A DNA stretch of 64,000 bases from Pseudomonas sp. G.S.17 (GTDB lineage Bacteria; Pseudomonadota; Gammaproteobacteria; Pseudomonadales; Pseudomonadaceae): assembly GCF_038096165.1 (NCBI RefSeq), contig NZ_CP151076.1:1-64000 (forward strand), written 5' to 3'. Positions within the stretch are counted from its first letter, which is position 1, and every line of letters begins with the position of its first letter. The translations under genes and the position numbers were made by a program. Of the stretch, positions 25,039-33,920 are shown one piece after another. Below the pieces are notes generated by a model that was not told the DNA's origin, did no database searches, and was given only the letters and a program-made list of their open reading frames with translations.

Positions 25039-25860
25039 ATGGATCACTACGTCGTCTTCGGCAACCCGATTGGCCACAGCAAATCCCCGCTGATTCACAG
25101 CCTGTTCGCCGAGCAAACCGGCCAGGCGCTGGATTACCGGACTGCGCTGGCACCGCTGGATGACTTCACCGCATTCGCCCAGGCGTTTTTCAATGAAGGA
25201 CGCGGCGCCAACGTAACGGTGCCATTCAAGGAACAGGCGTTCCGCATGGCCGACCGCCTGACCGAGCGCGCCCAGCGTGCCGGCGCGGTCAACACCTTGA
25301 GCAAGCTGGCTGACGGCACCTTGCTCGGCGACAACACCGATGGCGCGGGACTGGTTCGTGATTTGACCGTCAACTGCGGCATCAGCCTGCGCGGCAAGCG
25401 CGTGTTGCTGCTGGGTGCGGGCGGCGCGGTGCGTGGTGCGTTGGAACCCTTGCTGGCCGAACGCCCGGCGGTGCTGGTCATCGCCAACCGCACGGTGGAG
25501 AAAGCCGAGCAACTGGCGCAACAGTTCGCTGATCTCGGCCCGGTGTTCGCCAGTGGTTTCGATTGGCTGGAAGAGTCGGTGGACGTGATTATCAACGCCA
25601 CTTCCGCGAGCCTCAGCGGTGAGCTGCCGCCGATTTCGCCGAGCCTGATTCAGGCTGGTCATACGTTCTGCTACGACATGATGTACAGCAAGGAACCCAC
25701 GGCGTTCTGCCATTGGGCGACCGAGCATGGCGCGGCGCAGTCGGTGGATGGTTTGGGCATGCTGGTCGAACAGGCCGCCGAAGCCTTCCTGCTGTGGCGC
25801 GGGGTGCGACCGGATTCAGCGCCGGTGCTGGCTGAGCTGCGGCGTCAGTTGGCGGGCTGA
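25039..25860 (+). CDS. aroE: Shikimate dehydrogenase
   Basis: Reduces 3-dehydroshikimate to shikimate with NADPH in aromatic amino acid synthesis. The 273-residue protein has the substrate-binding NPIGHSKSP, the catalytic lysine in VTVPFKE, and the nucleotide-binding [11 protein letters not shown] chose the ATG at 25039 (preceded by ACAGGA); an in-frame start at 24940 would lie inside the upstream repeat. Converges on the SulP gene with 13 bases between. Confidence 0.97.
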   Translation: MDHYVVFGNPIGHSKSPLIHSLFAEQTGQALDYRTALAPLDDFTAFAQAFFNEGRGANVTVPFKEQAFRMADRLTERAQRAGAVNTLSKLADGTLLGDNTDGAGLVRDLTVNCGISLRGKRVLLLGAGGAVRGALEPLLAERPAVLVIANRTVEKAEQLAQQFADLGPVFASGFDWLEESVDVIINATSASLSGELPPISPSLIQAGHTFCYDMMYSKEPTAFCHWATEHGAAQSVDGLGMLVEQAAEAFLLWRGVRPDSAPVLAELRRQLAG

Positions 25861-25873
25861 CGCCGGTCGTACA

Positions 25874-27442
25874 TTAATCCTCGAATTGAATGGGGCACTT
25901 GTCCGCCCCTTCCAGCTTTTGCAGCTCTTCGATAACTTGCGGCCGCGCGCGACGCAGGGTCAGGGTGCGGTCGTGAAGGCGCAGGCGGCGTGCTTCCTGA
26001 TGCAGCATCTCGACGCCTGAATAGTCGATGAAGTTGATCTGCTGTGCGTCGATCACCACATGTTTGCCTTCGGTGCGTTGCAGCCGCGTTTGCAGGTAGT
26101 GGCTGGCGCCGAAAAAAATCGAACCGCCGACGCGCATGATGTCTTCGTCGCCGTCGCGCCACTGCTGCACGCGGGGTTGTGAGGTGCGCTTGAGGTAGAA
26201 GAACAGCGACGCCAGCACACCCGCATAAATCGCCGTTTGCAGTTCCAGCAACAGCGTCGCCAGACAGGTCAACGCCATCACCAGAAACTCTGCGCGGCTG
26301 ACCCGGAACAACGCGCGGATGCCGCGTCGATCAATCAAACCCCAGCAAATCAGCAGAATCGACGCCGCCATGCTCGAGATCGGAATGTGCGAGATCAACG
26401 AGGCGCCCGCAACCGCGAACAAGGCGACCCATAACGCGGAAAACACCCCAGCCAAAGGCGATTTGGCCCCGGCTTCGAAACTCAGCGCGGCGCGGGTGAA
26501 AGACCCGGCCGACAGATAGCCGGAGAACAGCGCGCCGACCATGTTCGACAGGCCTTGCGCGCGGACCTCCTGATTGGCATCGAGCAACTGTTGGGAGCGC
26601 GCCGACAGTGAACGGGCAATTGACAGGCTGTTGACCAGGCCGAGCATGCCCACGGCCACTGCGGTCGGCAACAATTTGAGGATCAGCTCCAGATCGAGGG
26701 GCAGCGGGCTGAAAGGCGGCAAGTGGCCAACGAACGCGCTGACGGTTTTCACATGGCCGAACATCGCTGGCCACAGCCAGACCAATAGGCTGGCCGACAC
26801 CAGCGTGATCAGCAGCGTTGGCCAGCGCGGCACCAGAATCTTCAAGCCGACGCCGAGGGTCAGGGTCAGCAGTCCAAGAATCAGCGATGGCTTATCGAGT
26901 TCGCCGCGATGATCCAGCACGGCCATCAGGCTTCTCAGCGCCGTGGTCTGGCTGGGCAATTCGATGCCCATCAGGTTCGGCATCTGCCCCAGGGCAATGA
27001 CCACCGCCGCGCCGAGGGTGAAACCCAGCACCACGGAATGCGAGACAAAATTGACCAGTGCGCCGAAGCGCAGCATGCCGAGCAACAGCTGGAAAACCCC
27101 GGCAATGAACGTCAGCAACAGGATCAGGCCGATGTAGTCCTGACTGGCCGGAACCGCCAACGGGCTGATGCTGGCGTAGAGCACGATGGAAATCGCAGCG
27201 GTCGGCCCGCAGATCAGATGCCAGGACGAACCCCATAAACACGCGATCAAGACCGGAACGATAGCGGCGTACAAACCGTATTCAGGCGGCAGCCCGGCGA
27301 TCAACGCGTAGGCGATGGATTGCGGCAGGGCCAGAACCGCGCCGCTCAGCCCCACCACGGCATCGCGGCCCACACTGGCGCGGGTCTGCCGAGGGAGCCA
27401 GGCGAGAAAAGGCAGGAATGTGTGGCGATTGAGCCAACCCAT
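25874..27442 (-). CDS. SulP-family anion transporter with STAS domain
   Basis: Inner-membrane permease of the SulP/SLC26 family. The 522-residue protein has about ten to twelve hydrophobic segments (about 20-400) including the family signature region near PPEYGLYAAIVPVL, and a cytoplasmic STAS domain at about 430-522. It is last of three same-strand genes (betC, a choline-binding protein, this), so sulfate or choline-O-sulfate is the likely substrate; this rests on context. ATG at 27442, with an in-frame upstream start rejected because it falls in a palindromic repeat. The same order is found at PA0029-PA0031. Confidence 0.88.
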   Translation of the reverse strand: MGWLNRHTFLPFLAWLPRQTRASVGRDAVVGLSGAVLALPQSIAYALIAGLPPEYGLYAAIVPVLIACLWGSSWHLICGPTAAISIVLYASISPLAVPASQDYIGLILLLTFIAGVFQLLLGMLRFGALVNFVSHSVVLGFTLGAAVVIALGQMPNLMGIELPSQTTALRSLMAVLDHRGELDKPSLILGLLTLTLGVGLKILVPRWPTLLITLVSASLLVWLWPAMFGHVKTVSAFVGHLPPFSPLPLDLELILKLLPTAVAVGMLGLVNSLSIARSLSARSQQLLDANQEVRAQGLSNMVGALFSGYLSAGSFTRAALSFEAGAKSPLAGVFSALWVALFAVAGASLISHIPISSMAASILLICWGLIDRRGIRALFRVSRAEFLVMALTCLATLLLELQTAIYAGVLASLFFYLKRTSQPRVQQWRDGDEDIMRVGGSIFFGASHYLQTRLQRTEGKHVVIDAQQINFIDYSGVEMLHQEARRLRLHDRTLTLRRARPQVIEELQKLEGADKCPIQFED

Positions 27443-27477
27443 GAAACTCTCATTGAAGGATTGCGAGGGGCGCAATT

Positions 27478-27507
27478 GTGGGAGCGACCACCCCGGTCGC
27501 TTCCACA
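27478..27507. repeat. Short palindromic repeat upstream of the SulP gene
   Basis: A 30-base hairpin with GTGGGAGCGACC paired to GGTCGCTTCCAC, related to the family A arms but with a different inner stem. It sits in the 87-base gap between the choline-binding gene and the SulP gene. Confidence 0.7.
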
Positions 27508-27529
27508 AAAGCCAACGTCAGCGGCTTTT

Positions 27530-28456
27530 TTACAACGTCGCCTTCACCGCCGGCAACGCATCTTTGTCATCAATGGTTTTCACGCCATCCAGCCACTTGC
27601 CCAGCACCGCCGGGTTGGCTTTGATCCAGGCCTTTGCAGCAGCGGCATTGCTGACCTTGTTGTTGGTCACGTCAGCCATGATGCTGTTTTCCATGTCTTG
27701 AGTGAACGTCAGGTTGGTCAGCAACTTGCCCACGTTCGGGCAGGCGGCAGCGTAACCTTTGCGGGTCAGCGTGTGAACCGTGCCGGTGTCGCCGAAGTAT
27801 TTTTCGCCGCCCTTGAGGTAATGCATGCCCTTGATCTGCACGTTCATCGGGTGCGGCGTCCAGCCAAGGAAGGTCACGAACGCTTGCTTCTTCACGTTGC
27901 GATTCACTTCGGCGAGCATCGCCTGCTCGCTGGACTCAACCAGCTTCCAGCCGCCGAGATCGAATTCGTTCTTCTTGATTATTTCCTGCAACGACAGGTT
28001 CGCCGGAGCGCCGGAGCCGATGCCGTAGATCTTCTTGCCAAACTTGTCGGCGAATTTGTTCAGGTCGGCAAAGTTATGCACACCGGCATCCCAGACGTAG
28101 TCCGGCACGGCCAGGGTGAATTCGGTGCCATCGAGGTTTTTCGACAATTGCGTTACATCGCCGGTGGCGACGAACTTGTCGTAGAAACCCTGCTGCGCAG
28201 GCATCCAGTTGCCGAGAAAGACATCAATCTTGCCATCCTTCAGGCCGCCGTAGGCAATCGGCACCGCCAGCGTATCGACCTTGGCCTTGTAGCCCATGCC
28301 TTCGAGCAGAATACCGGCGATGGCGTTGGTGGCAGCAATATCGCTCCAGCCCGGATCCGCCATCTTCACCGTGCTGCAACTCTCATCGGCCGCAAAGGCC
28401 GACCAGCTGCTCAACGCCAGGACACCCATTGCAAGTGTTGTGGATAACGTCTTCAT
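27530..28456 (-). CDS. Choline-type ABC transporter substrate-binding protein (ChoX-like)
   Basis: A 308-residue periplasmic protein with a clear signal peptide (about 1-22, cleaved after SAFA) and the OpuAC/ProX fold, closest in style to choline-binding ChoX/CbcX. Aromatic residues for quaternary ammonium binding are present (DPGWSDIAA, GNWMPAQQGFYD, PDYVWDAGVHNF). No permease or ATPase gene is adjacent, so it probably serves a transporter encoded elsewhere. The betC gene lies 35 bases upstream on the same strand. A perfect DnaA box falls within its signal-peptide codons (28439-28447). Confidence 0.9.
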   Translation of the reverse strand: MKTLSTTLAMGVLALSSWSAFAADESCSTVKMADPGWSDIAATNAIAGILLEGMGYKAKVDTLAVPIAYGGLKDGKIDVFLGNWMPAQQGFYDKFVATGDVTQLSKNLDGTEFTLAVPDYVWDAGVHNFADLNKFADKFGKKIYGIGSGAPANLSLQEIIKKNEFDLGGWKLVESSEQAMLAEVNRNVKKQAFVTFLGWTPHPMNVQIKGMHYLKGGEKYFGDTGTVHTLTRKGYAAACPNVGKLLTNLTFTQDMENSIMADVTNNKVSNAAAAKAWIKANPAVLGKWLDGVKTIDDKDALPAVKATL

Positions 28457-28491
28457 TAACTTCCCCTAGGTTCTCGTTTTTTTGGGCAGGG

Positions 28492-29997
28492 TCAAGGTTG
28501 TGGATAACGCGCCTTGCGCTCCAGATCGTCTAGATCGATATGGTTGCGCATGTACTGCTGACTGGCGTCTACCAGCGGCTGGTGATCCCAACTCTTCAGC
28601 TTGCCGAGTGCCAGCGACTCAGCGACAAAGCGCCGCCGGCGTTGGCTGGCGAGCACCTGATGGTGTATCGCCGGTATATCCCACTTGGCTCGTGCTTCGG
28701 CCAGGAAATCGTTGAACAGTTGCTGGTGAGCGGCCGATTGGCTCAGCTCTTCGCGCTCTTTTGGATCGTTATGAATATCGAACAGCAGGCACGGGTCCTG
28801 CTCCGAATAAATGAATTTGTACGCGCCGCGCCGGATCATCATCAACGGGCTGTTGGTGCCTTCGGCCATGTATTCGCCGAACACTTCATCATGCCCGCCT
28901 TCACCGAGCAAATGCGGCAGCAGCGAGCGGCCATCCAGCGGCAAGCCTTCGTTCAGTTCACCTTCAGCCATGGCCACGAAGGTCGGTAACAAGTCGGCGG
29001 TGGACACGGCCGCAGTCACGCGACCGGGTTGGAATTGACCGGGCGAATAAACCAGCATCGGTACCCGCGCCGACATCTCGAACCAATGCATTTTGTACCA
29101 GAGGCCACGCTCGCCGAGCATGTCGCCGTGGTCGCCGGAGAACACGATGATGGTGTCTTCGGCAAGACCGCATTCTTCAAGGGTCTGCACCAGTTTGCCG
29201 ACGTTGCTGTCGATGTAGCTGCACGCACCGAAATAAGCCCGACGCGCATCGCGAATCTTGTCATCCGGCAGCGGCTTGTCCCACAGATCATAGACTTTCA
29301 TCAGGCGCTGGGAATGCGGGTCCTGATCGGCTTGATCCGGCTGGAATTCCGGCAGCGGGATTTCCTCGTCGCTGTACAGATCCCAGAACGGTTTCGGGAT
29401 GGTGTACGGATCGTGAGGATGGGTCATGGAAACGGTCAGGCAAAACGGCTGATCGCCATCGTTGCGCACGTGATCGAACAGATACTGTTGGGCCTTGAAG
29501 ACCACTTCTTCGTCGAAATCCAGCTGATTGGTACGCACGCACGGCCCGGCTTGCAGCACCGACGCCATGTTGTGATACCAGGTCGGGCGCACGTCCGGCG
29601 CATCCCAGTTCACCGACCAGCCATAGTCGGCCGGATAAATGTCGCTGGTCAGGCGTTCTTCGTAGCCGTGCAGTTGATCCGGGCCACAGAAGTGCATCTT
29701 GCCGGACAACGCGGTCTTGTAGCCCAGGCGGCGCAGGTAATGCGCGTAAGTCGGGACATCCGCCGGGAAATCCGCAGCGTTGTCATAGGCGCCGATCTTG
29801 CTCGGGAGCTGGCCGCTCACCAGAGTGAAACGCGATGGCGCGCACAGCGGGCTGTTGCAGTAAGCAGCATCAAACACCACGCCTTCAGCGGCGAGGCGAC
29901 TCAAGTTGGGCATTTTGACAGGAGATGAGGCGTAGAACGGCAACATCGGCGCGGCCATTTGATCGGCCATAATAAAAAGTATGTTTTTGCGCTTCAT
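28492..29997 (-). CDS. betC: Choline-sulfatase
   Basis: Hydrolyses choline-O-sulfate to choline and sulfate, feeding glycine betaine synthesis and sulfur supply. The 501-residue type I sulfatase has the C-x-P-S-R maturation site, with C52 (LCAPSR) predicted to become formylglycine. Metal-binding ADQM sits near the N terminus and SGDHGDMLGE in mid-protein. The C-terminal tail is typical of choline sulfatases. It is divergent from a LysR gene, which is its likely activator. A second DnaA box lies at its 3' end (28499-28507). Confidence 0.97.
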   Translation of the reverse strand: MKRKNILFIMADQMAAPMLPFYASSPVKMPNLSRLAAEGVVFDAAYCNSPLCAPSRFTLVSGQLPSKIGAYDNAADFPADVPTYAHYLRRLGYKTALSGKMHFCGPDQLHGYEERLTSDIYPADYGWSVNWDAPDVRPTWYHNMASVLQAGPCVRTNQLDFDEEVVFKAQQYLFDHVRNDGDQPFCLTVSMTHPHDPYTIPKPFWDLYSDEEIPLPEFQPDQADQDPHSQRLMKVYDLWDKPLPDDKIRDARRAYFGACSYIDSNVGKLVQTLEECGLAEDTIIVFSGDHGDMLGERGLWYKMHWFEMSARVPMLVYSPGQFQPGRVTAAVSTADLLPTFVAMAEGELNEGLPLDGRSLLPHLLGEGGHDEVFGEYMAEGTNSPLMMIRRGAYKFIYSEQDPCLLFDIHNDPKEREELSQSAAHQQLFNDFLAEARAKWDIPAIHHQVLASQRRRRFVAESLALGKLKSWDHQPLVDASQQYMRNHIDLDDLERKARYPQP

Positions 29998-30112
29998 GTA
30001 TTTCGCGGCATCCCATAGTGAATATTTATGCGAAAGTGCTGCGCTTGAGGATGGGACCCATGGCAGTTATGGTAAAGCCCATGCAAAACAATACCTAGGA
30101 TAAGCACAGCTT
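29998..30112. promoter_or_regulatory. Divergent control region betC / LysR
   Basis: A 115-base gap between divergent starts, where a LysR-type regulator normally binds to control both directions. It is AT-richer than the flanking genes. I did not find an unambiguous T-N11-A site, so only the arrangement supports the call. Confidence 0.55.
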
Positions 30113-31063
30113 ATGTTTGAAGCCCTTGGTGATATGTCGCTGGATCTGCTTCGCGCGTTCGAAGCTGCCGCGCGTTTACGCAGCTTTACCGCTGCGGCAA
30201 TCGAGCTGGGCACTACTCAGCCCGCTGTCAGCCAGCAGATCAAACGCCTCGAAGAACAACTGGCGACGCGGCTGTTCGACCGCATCTATCGCGGCATCGA
30301 ACTGACCGAAGCGGGCGAAGTGTTGTTCAGCCATGTGCAGACCGGTTTGCAGTCCATGGACAGCGGGCTGGTCGCGATTACCCATCAGAGCCAGCACGAG
30401 GTGTTGCAGGTCGCCACCGACTTCGCCTTCGCCGCCTATTGGCTGATGCCGCGCCTGCACCGCTTTCATAAAGCTAATCCGGATGTGGACGTCAGTCTGG
30501 TTACCAGCGAACGCACGCACAGCATGTTGCGCGCCGATATCGACGTGGCGATCCTGTTTGGCGATGGGCGCTTCAAACAAGGCGAAAGTCGCTGGTTGTT
30601 CAGCGAAGAAGTGTTCCCGGTGTGTAGCCCGCAATTACTGGCGGGACGCGAGCCGCCGCTGCCGACCAACGTGTTGCGCGAGTTTCCGCTGCTGCACCTG
30701 CGCGGCGAAGGCAGCAGCAACTGGTTCGACTGGGCGGGCGTATTTCGCGCCCTCAACATCCCGCAGGCCCCAGCACCCGGCCAGTTGCGCTTTGACAACT
30801 ACACGCTGCTGATCCAGGCCGCGATTGCCGGGCAAGGCGTGGCCATCGGCTGGCGGCATCTGGTCGACGCGCTGATTGATCAGGCGCTGCTGTGTCGCCC
30901 TATCGCAGCGTCGGCGATTTCCGGTTTCGGCTATTACGTCGTCTTGCCGCAACGCAAACGTCGCGTGCAAGTGGTGGCGCAGTTTGTTGACTGGCTGGCC
31001 AGTGAACAGACACGCAGTGGTTATGGGGTGGCGGGACGGCCATTGCCTTCGATTGCGGTGTGA
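30113..31063 (+). CDS. LysR-type regulator of choline-sulfate use (BetR-like)
   Basis: A 316-residue LysR-family regulator with an N-terminal winged helix-turn-helix (about 12-70, LRSFTAAAIELGTTQPAVSQ region) and a C-terminal effector-binding domain. Its position, divergent from betC, indicates control of the choline-O-sulfate genes, with choline-O-sulfate or choline as probable inducer. An alternative ATG 21 bases downstream (MSLDLLRAF) would give 309 residues and fits the family equally well. Confidence 0.88.
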   Translation: MFEALGDMSLDLLRAFEAAARLRSFTAAAIELGTTQPAVSQQIKRLEEQLATRLFDRIYRGIELTEAGEVLFSHVQTGLQSMDSGLVAITHQSQHEVLQVATDFAFAAYWLMPRLHRFHKANPDVDVSLVTSERTHSMLRADIDVAILFGDGRFKQGESRWLFSEEVFPVCSPQLLAGREPPLPTNVLREFPLLHLRGEGSSNWFDWAGVFRALNIPQAPAPGQLRFDNYTLLIQAAIAGQGVAIGWRHLVDALIDQALLCRPIAASAISGFGYYVVLPQRKRRVQVVAQFVDWLASEQTRSGYGVAGRPLPSIAV

Positions 31064-31100
31064 TGCCGGATAAATAGCGCCTTGAGTTTGAATACATTCC

Positions 31101-31190
31101 GTAGGACCGGCTTTAGCCGGGAGGTAGCCGGTACATTCGCGGCAGTTGCGTCGGCAGACCCTCTGCCCTCCCGGCTGAAGCCGGTCCTAC
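31101..31190. repeat. REPIN-type palindromic repeat, family B
   Basis: A 90-bp element with GTAGGACCGGCTTTAGCCGG at the left end and its near complement at the right end. It occupies nearly half of the 199-base gap between the LysR gene and the convergent gene at 31263; the rest of the gap shows no feature I can name. Confidence 0.9.
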
Positions 31191-31262
31191 GGGATCCAGG
31201 CGATACGGTGAATTTTCTGAGGACTCGCGTCGGATTTGGATCGCTCAAGCGATGTGTAAATG

Positions 31263-31883
31263 TCACACCACAAACTTCACCAACTCGCGCACGTGCAGAT
31301 TCAGCCGCAATTCATCGGCGATCCCCGCCGCTGCCCGCGCCAGTCGCTCCAATGGTTCGGCCAGTCCGGGTTCGAGGGTGCTGCTGACCTGGCTGAAATG
31401 CTCGATGCTCAAGCCCGCGACGCCTTGCGGGGCATTGACCAGTGTCCAGTGCACGGCGCTGGCGCGCAGGGATTGGAACATTGGTAATGAGTCGTCCACG
31501 TCGGCAAAATCACCGACCAGGATCAAGCGCTTGATGTCCATGCGCTGCATGCAGGCGAGCAAGGTTTGCGTGGCGCGCGTCTGCTCCTGAAGATCCAGAT
31601 CGCTGGCGGGCCGATCATGTTCTGCGCCGACCGGCAAAACCTTGGCATCCAGCAGACAAATCACCGCCGAGCTGCCCGCTATGCTCTCGCTGACGCGCTC
31701 GGCATCGAAGAGGCTGCCGACTTTGGTGCGCAAACCCGGTCGTGGCGCCAGGGCGTTAAGGTCGTCGAGAATGGCGATGACTTCATGCTGGCGGCGGAGC
31801 ATTTCAGCCATCAATGCGCTGCCCAGGCTGCTGATCGCGCCGAACAGGACGATTTTCACGACAGGCGTTTCTGCATTCTTCAT
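31263..31883 (-). CDS. NAD(P)-binding Rossmann-fold protein (atypical SDR)
   Basis: A 206-residue protein with an N-terminal Rossmann nucleotide-binding region (VLFGAISSLGSALM, a variant of the G-x-x-G-x-x-G motif) typical of NAD(P)H-binding, NmrA-like or epimerase-like proteins. No catalytic Tyr-x-x-x-Lys pair is obvious, so it may be a sensor or a degenerate reductase. No ribosome-binding site is clear for the ATG at 31883. Divergent from the DOPA-dioxygenase-like gene. Confidence 0.75.
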   Translation of the reverse strand: MKNAETPVVKIVLFGAISSLGSALMAEMLRRQHEVIAILDDLNALAPRPGLRTKVGSLFDAERVSESIAGSSAVICLLDAKVLPVGAEHDRPASDLDLQEQTRATQTLLACMQRMDIKRLILVGDFADVDDSLPMFQSLRASAVHWTLVNAPQGVAGLSIEHFSQVSSTLEPGLAEPLERLARAAAGIADELRLNLHVRELVKFVV

Positions 31884-31976
31884 AGGAATTGATCCAGGTC
31901 TGTGGATAACTCTCGTAAAGATTCAGACTCGCAACGGTATGCAGCGTTCAGCCAATTTCCAGGGGAGACCAGGCAA

Positions 31977-32309
31977 ATGCCAGAGATTCAGGGCTATCAC
32001 GCCCATGTCTATTTCGACGCACAGACCATCGAACAGGCACGCACCTTATGTGAGGCGGCGGCTGAGCGCTTCGGTGTGAAGATGGGGCGGATTCACGAGC
32101 GGCTGGTCGGCCCGCATGTGGACTGGAGCTGCCAGCTGGCTTTCGATCACGGGCAGTTCGCGGACCTGATGCTGTGGCTGTCGCTCAACCGTCAGGGGTT
32201 GGTGGTGTTGATCCATCCGCTGACCGGCGATGACCTGGCGGACCATACCGAGCACGCAATGTGGATGGGTGCCGTGCGGCCTTTGGATGTGGGGATGTTC
32301 AAGCGCTGA
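31977..32309 (+). CDS. DOPA 4,5-dioxygenase family protein
   Basis: A 110-residue single-domain protein of the small DOPA 4,5-dioxygenase-like family. Conserved histidines are present in GYHAHVYF, VGPHVDWS and HPLTGDDLADHTEHAMW, consistent with a metal site for extradiol ring cleavage. Bacterial members rarely have a known substrate. I chose the ATG at 31977, which starts the conserved domain; a longer frame from 31902 would cross a DnaA-box-like sequence and adds unconserved residues. Confidence 0.85.
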   Translation: MPEIQGYHAHVYFDAQTIEQARTLCEAAAERFGVKMGRIHERLVGPHVDWSCQLAFDHGQFADLMLWLSLNRQGLVVLIHPLTGDDLADHTEHAMWMGAVRPLDVGMFKR

Positions 32310-32332
32310 TGAGATGAATGCTTCACAACCCG

Positions 32333-32460
32333 GTAGGAGGGGACTTGTCCCCGAGAAAGGCGAGCAGATCCAACCTCTGTGCCGACAGACATGGCGTCTT
32401 CCCGGACAAGTCCGGTCCTACCGAGCCAGATACAACCCGGTAGGAGGGGACTTGTCCCCG
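32333..32460. repeat. REP-type palindromic repeats, family C (one element plus an extra arm)
   Basis: An 89-bp element (32333-32421) starts GTAGGAGGGGACTTGTCCCCG and ends with a matching inverted arm (GGACAAGTCCGGTCCTAC). A further copy of the left arm follows at 32440-32460. The inner stem differs from families A and B. Confidence 0.85.
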
Positions 32461-32476
32461 AAGAGGCCTCAGATAA

Positions 32477-32983
32477 TCAGTTAAGAACACCATCCAGAAT
32501 CGCATACACAATCCCGGTGCCTACGGCGATCAGCACGATGTCGGTGCCGGTACGGCGCCATTCGTAGCCTTCGTAATGTGGCAAGTGTTGCAGCGAGCGG
32601 GCGTCGAGGCGTTTGCCGTAGCCTTGTGGCAGGCGATGGCCTTTGACCACATGGATGTTCGGCGGCAGCGGCTTGCCACGGCCGATCACGTCACGGTGTT
32701 GCTGAATGGTGTGGCGCACGTCATCGAAATTCTCGGGCGGGCGATTGCCGCCACGGTTGTCCTGATGAGCCTGCTGCTGCGGACGGTTTTCGTTACCGCG
32801 CCCATTGTTTTTGCCGTTGCCCTGATCGTGTCCGCCATTGTTCTGCGGACCCTGGCCTTGTTGCTGGCCTGGGCGGTTATCGTCATGGTCACCGCGCTGA
32901 TCTTGCGGCGCTGCTTGCAACAGCGGACTGGCGCTGATCATCAAGATGCCCAGCCCAGCAATCAAACGATTCGGCAGTTTCAT
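32477..32983 (-). CDS. RcnB/CigR-like exported protein
   Basis: A 168-residue exported protein: signal peptide (about 1-24, ending LLQA), a low-complexity stretch rich in Gln, Asn, Gly, Asp and His (about 26-85), then a compact C-terminal domain ending in a hydrophobic segment (about 147-165). This organisation matches the RcnB and CigR group; CigR of Salmonella is an anti-virulence inner-membrane protein, RcnB a periplasmic nickel/cobalt homeostasis factor. Which role applies here is unknown. Encoded downstream of the trpBA terminator. Confidence 0.75.
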   Translation of the reverse strand: MKLPNRLIAGLGILMISASPLLQAAPQDQRGDHDDNRPGQQQGQGPQNNGGHDQGNGKNNGRGNENRPQQQAHQDNRGGNRPPENFDDVRHTIQQHRDVIGRGKPLPPNIHVVKGHRLPQGYGKRLDARSLQHLPHYEGYEWRRTGTDIVLIAVGTGIVYAILDGVLN

Positions 32984-33012
32984 GTGTTGCTCCTGGATAA
33001 TTCAAGTCAGCA

Positions 33013-33048
33013 AAAAGGGGTTCAAGACATCAGCCTTGAACCCCTTTT
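33013..33048 (-). terminator. Terminator of the trpBA operon
   Basis: A 14-bp stem (AAAAGGGGTTCAAG with its complement) and an 8-base loop, 60 bases beyond the trpA stop. Read on the minus strand the stem ends in a run of five T residues. Confidence 0.9.
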
Positions 33049-33107
33049 GCCTAACTACTTGGAACCTGCACCAAGGCGTTGATTCCTTTGTATCAGGAAC
33101 TTTACCT

Positions 33108-33920
33108 TTAGCTGATGCGAGCGTTGCGCACGCCTTGCGAGAGCGCGGCGCACAAGCTTAATACGCCGTCCACCGCCTGCTCTGGCGAAGCGGCGTTGGC
33201 GATCTGATCAACCAGTGCCGAACCGACCACAACACCGTCAGCCAGGCGCGCGATTGCGGCCGCCTGCTCGGGCGTGCGGATACCGAAACCGACGCAAATC
33301 GGCAGGCTGGTATGGCGATGCAGGCGTTCGATGGCACCTTCGACGTGTTGCGTGGTGGCCGAACCTGCGCCCGTCACGCCGGCAACCGAAACGTAGTAGA
33401 CGAAACCCGAGCTGCGCTCCAGCACACGCGGCAGGCGCACGTCGTCGGTGGTTGGCGTGGTCAGACGAATGAAGTCGATACCGGATGCCTGAGCTGGAGT
33501 TGCCAGCTCGGCGTCATGTTCAGGTGGCAGGTCAACGATGATCAGGCCATCAACACCCGCTTGCTTGGCTGCGGCGACAAAGGCCTCGACGCCAAAACGG
33601 TGGATCGGGTTGTAATAACCCATCAGCACGATTGGCGTGGTCTGGTCGTCGACCCGAAACTCTTCAACCATCTTCAGGGTTTTCGGCAGTGTCTGCCCGG
33701 CGTCCAGCGCGCGCAGCGTGGCGAGCTGAATGGCAACGCCGTCCGCCATCGGATCGGTGAAGGGCATGCCCAGCTCGATCACGTCAGCGCCTGCCGCTGG
33801 CAAGCCCTTGAGGACTTTCAGCGAAGTGTCGTAGCCAGGATCGCCAGCGGTGATGAACGTCACCAAGGCGGCGCGGCCTTCGGTTTTCAGCTGGGCAAAG
33901 CGTTGTTCGAGGCGGCTCAT
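33108..33920 (-). CDS. trpA: Tryptophan synthase alpha chain
   Basis: Cleaves indole-3-glycerol phosphate to indole and glyceraldehyde-3-phosphate; forms the alpha2-beta2 complex with TrpB. The 270-residue TIM barrel has the two catalytic residues at E49 (VIELGMPF) and D60 (DPMAD). The ATG overlaps the trpB stop by four bases, coupling translation. This trpBA pair, separated from the other trp genes and divergent from trpI, is the standard Pseudomonas arrangement. Confidence 0.98.
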   Translation of the reverse strand: MSRLEQRFAQLKTEGRAALVTFITAGDPGYDTSLKVLKGLPAAGADVIELGMPFTDPMADGVAIQLATLRALDAGQTLPKTLKMVEEFRVDDQTTPIVLMGYYNPIHRFGVEAFVAAAKQAGVDGLIIVDLPPEHDAELATPAQASGIDFIRLTTPTTDDVRLPRVLERSSGFVYYVSVAGVTGAGSATTQHVEGAIERLHRHTSLPICVGFGIRTPEQAAAIARLADGVVVGSALVDQIANAASPEQAVDGVLSLCAALSQGVRNARIS

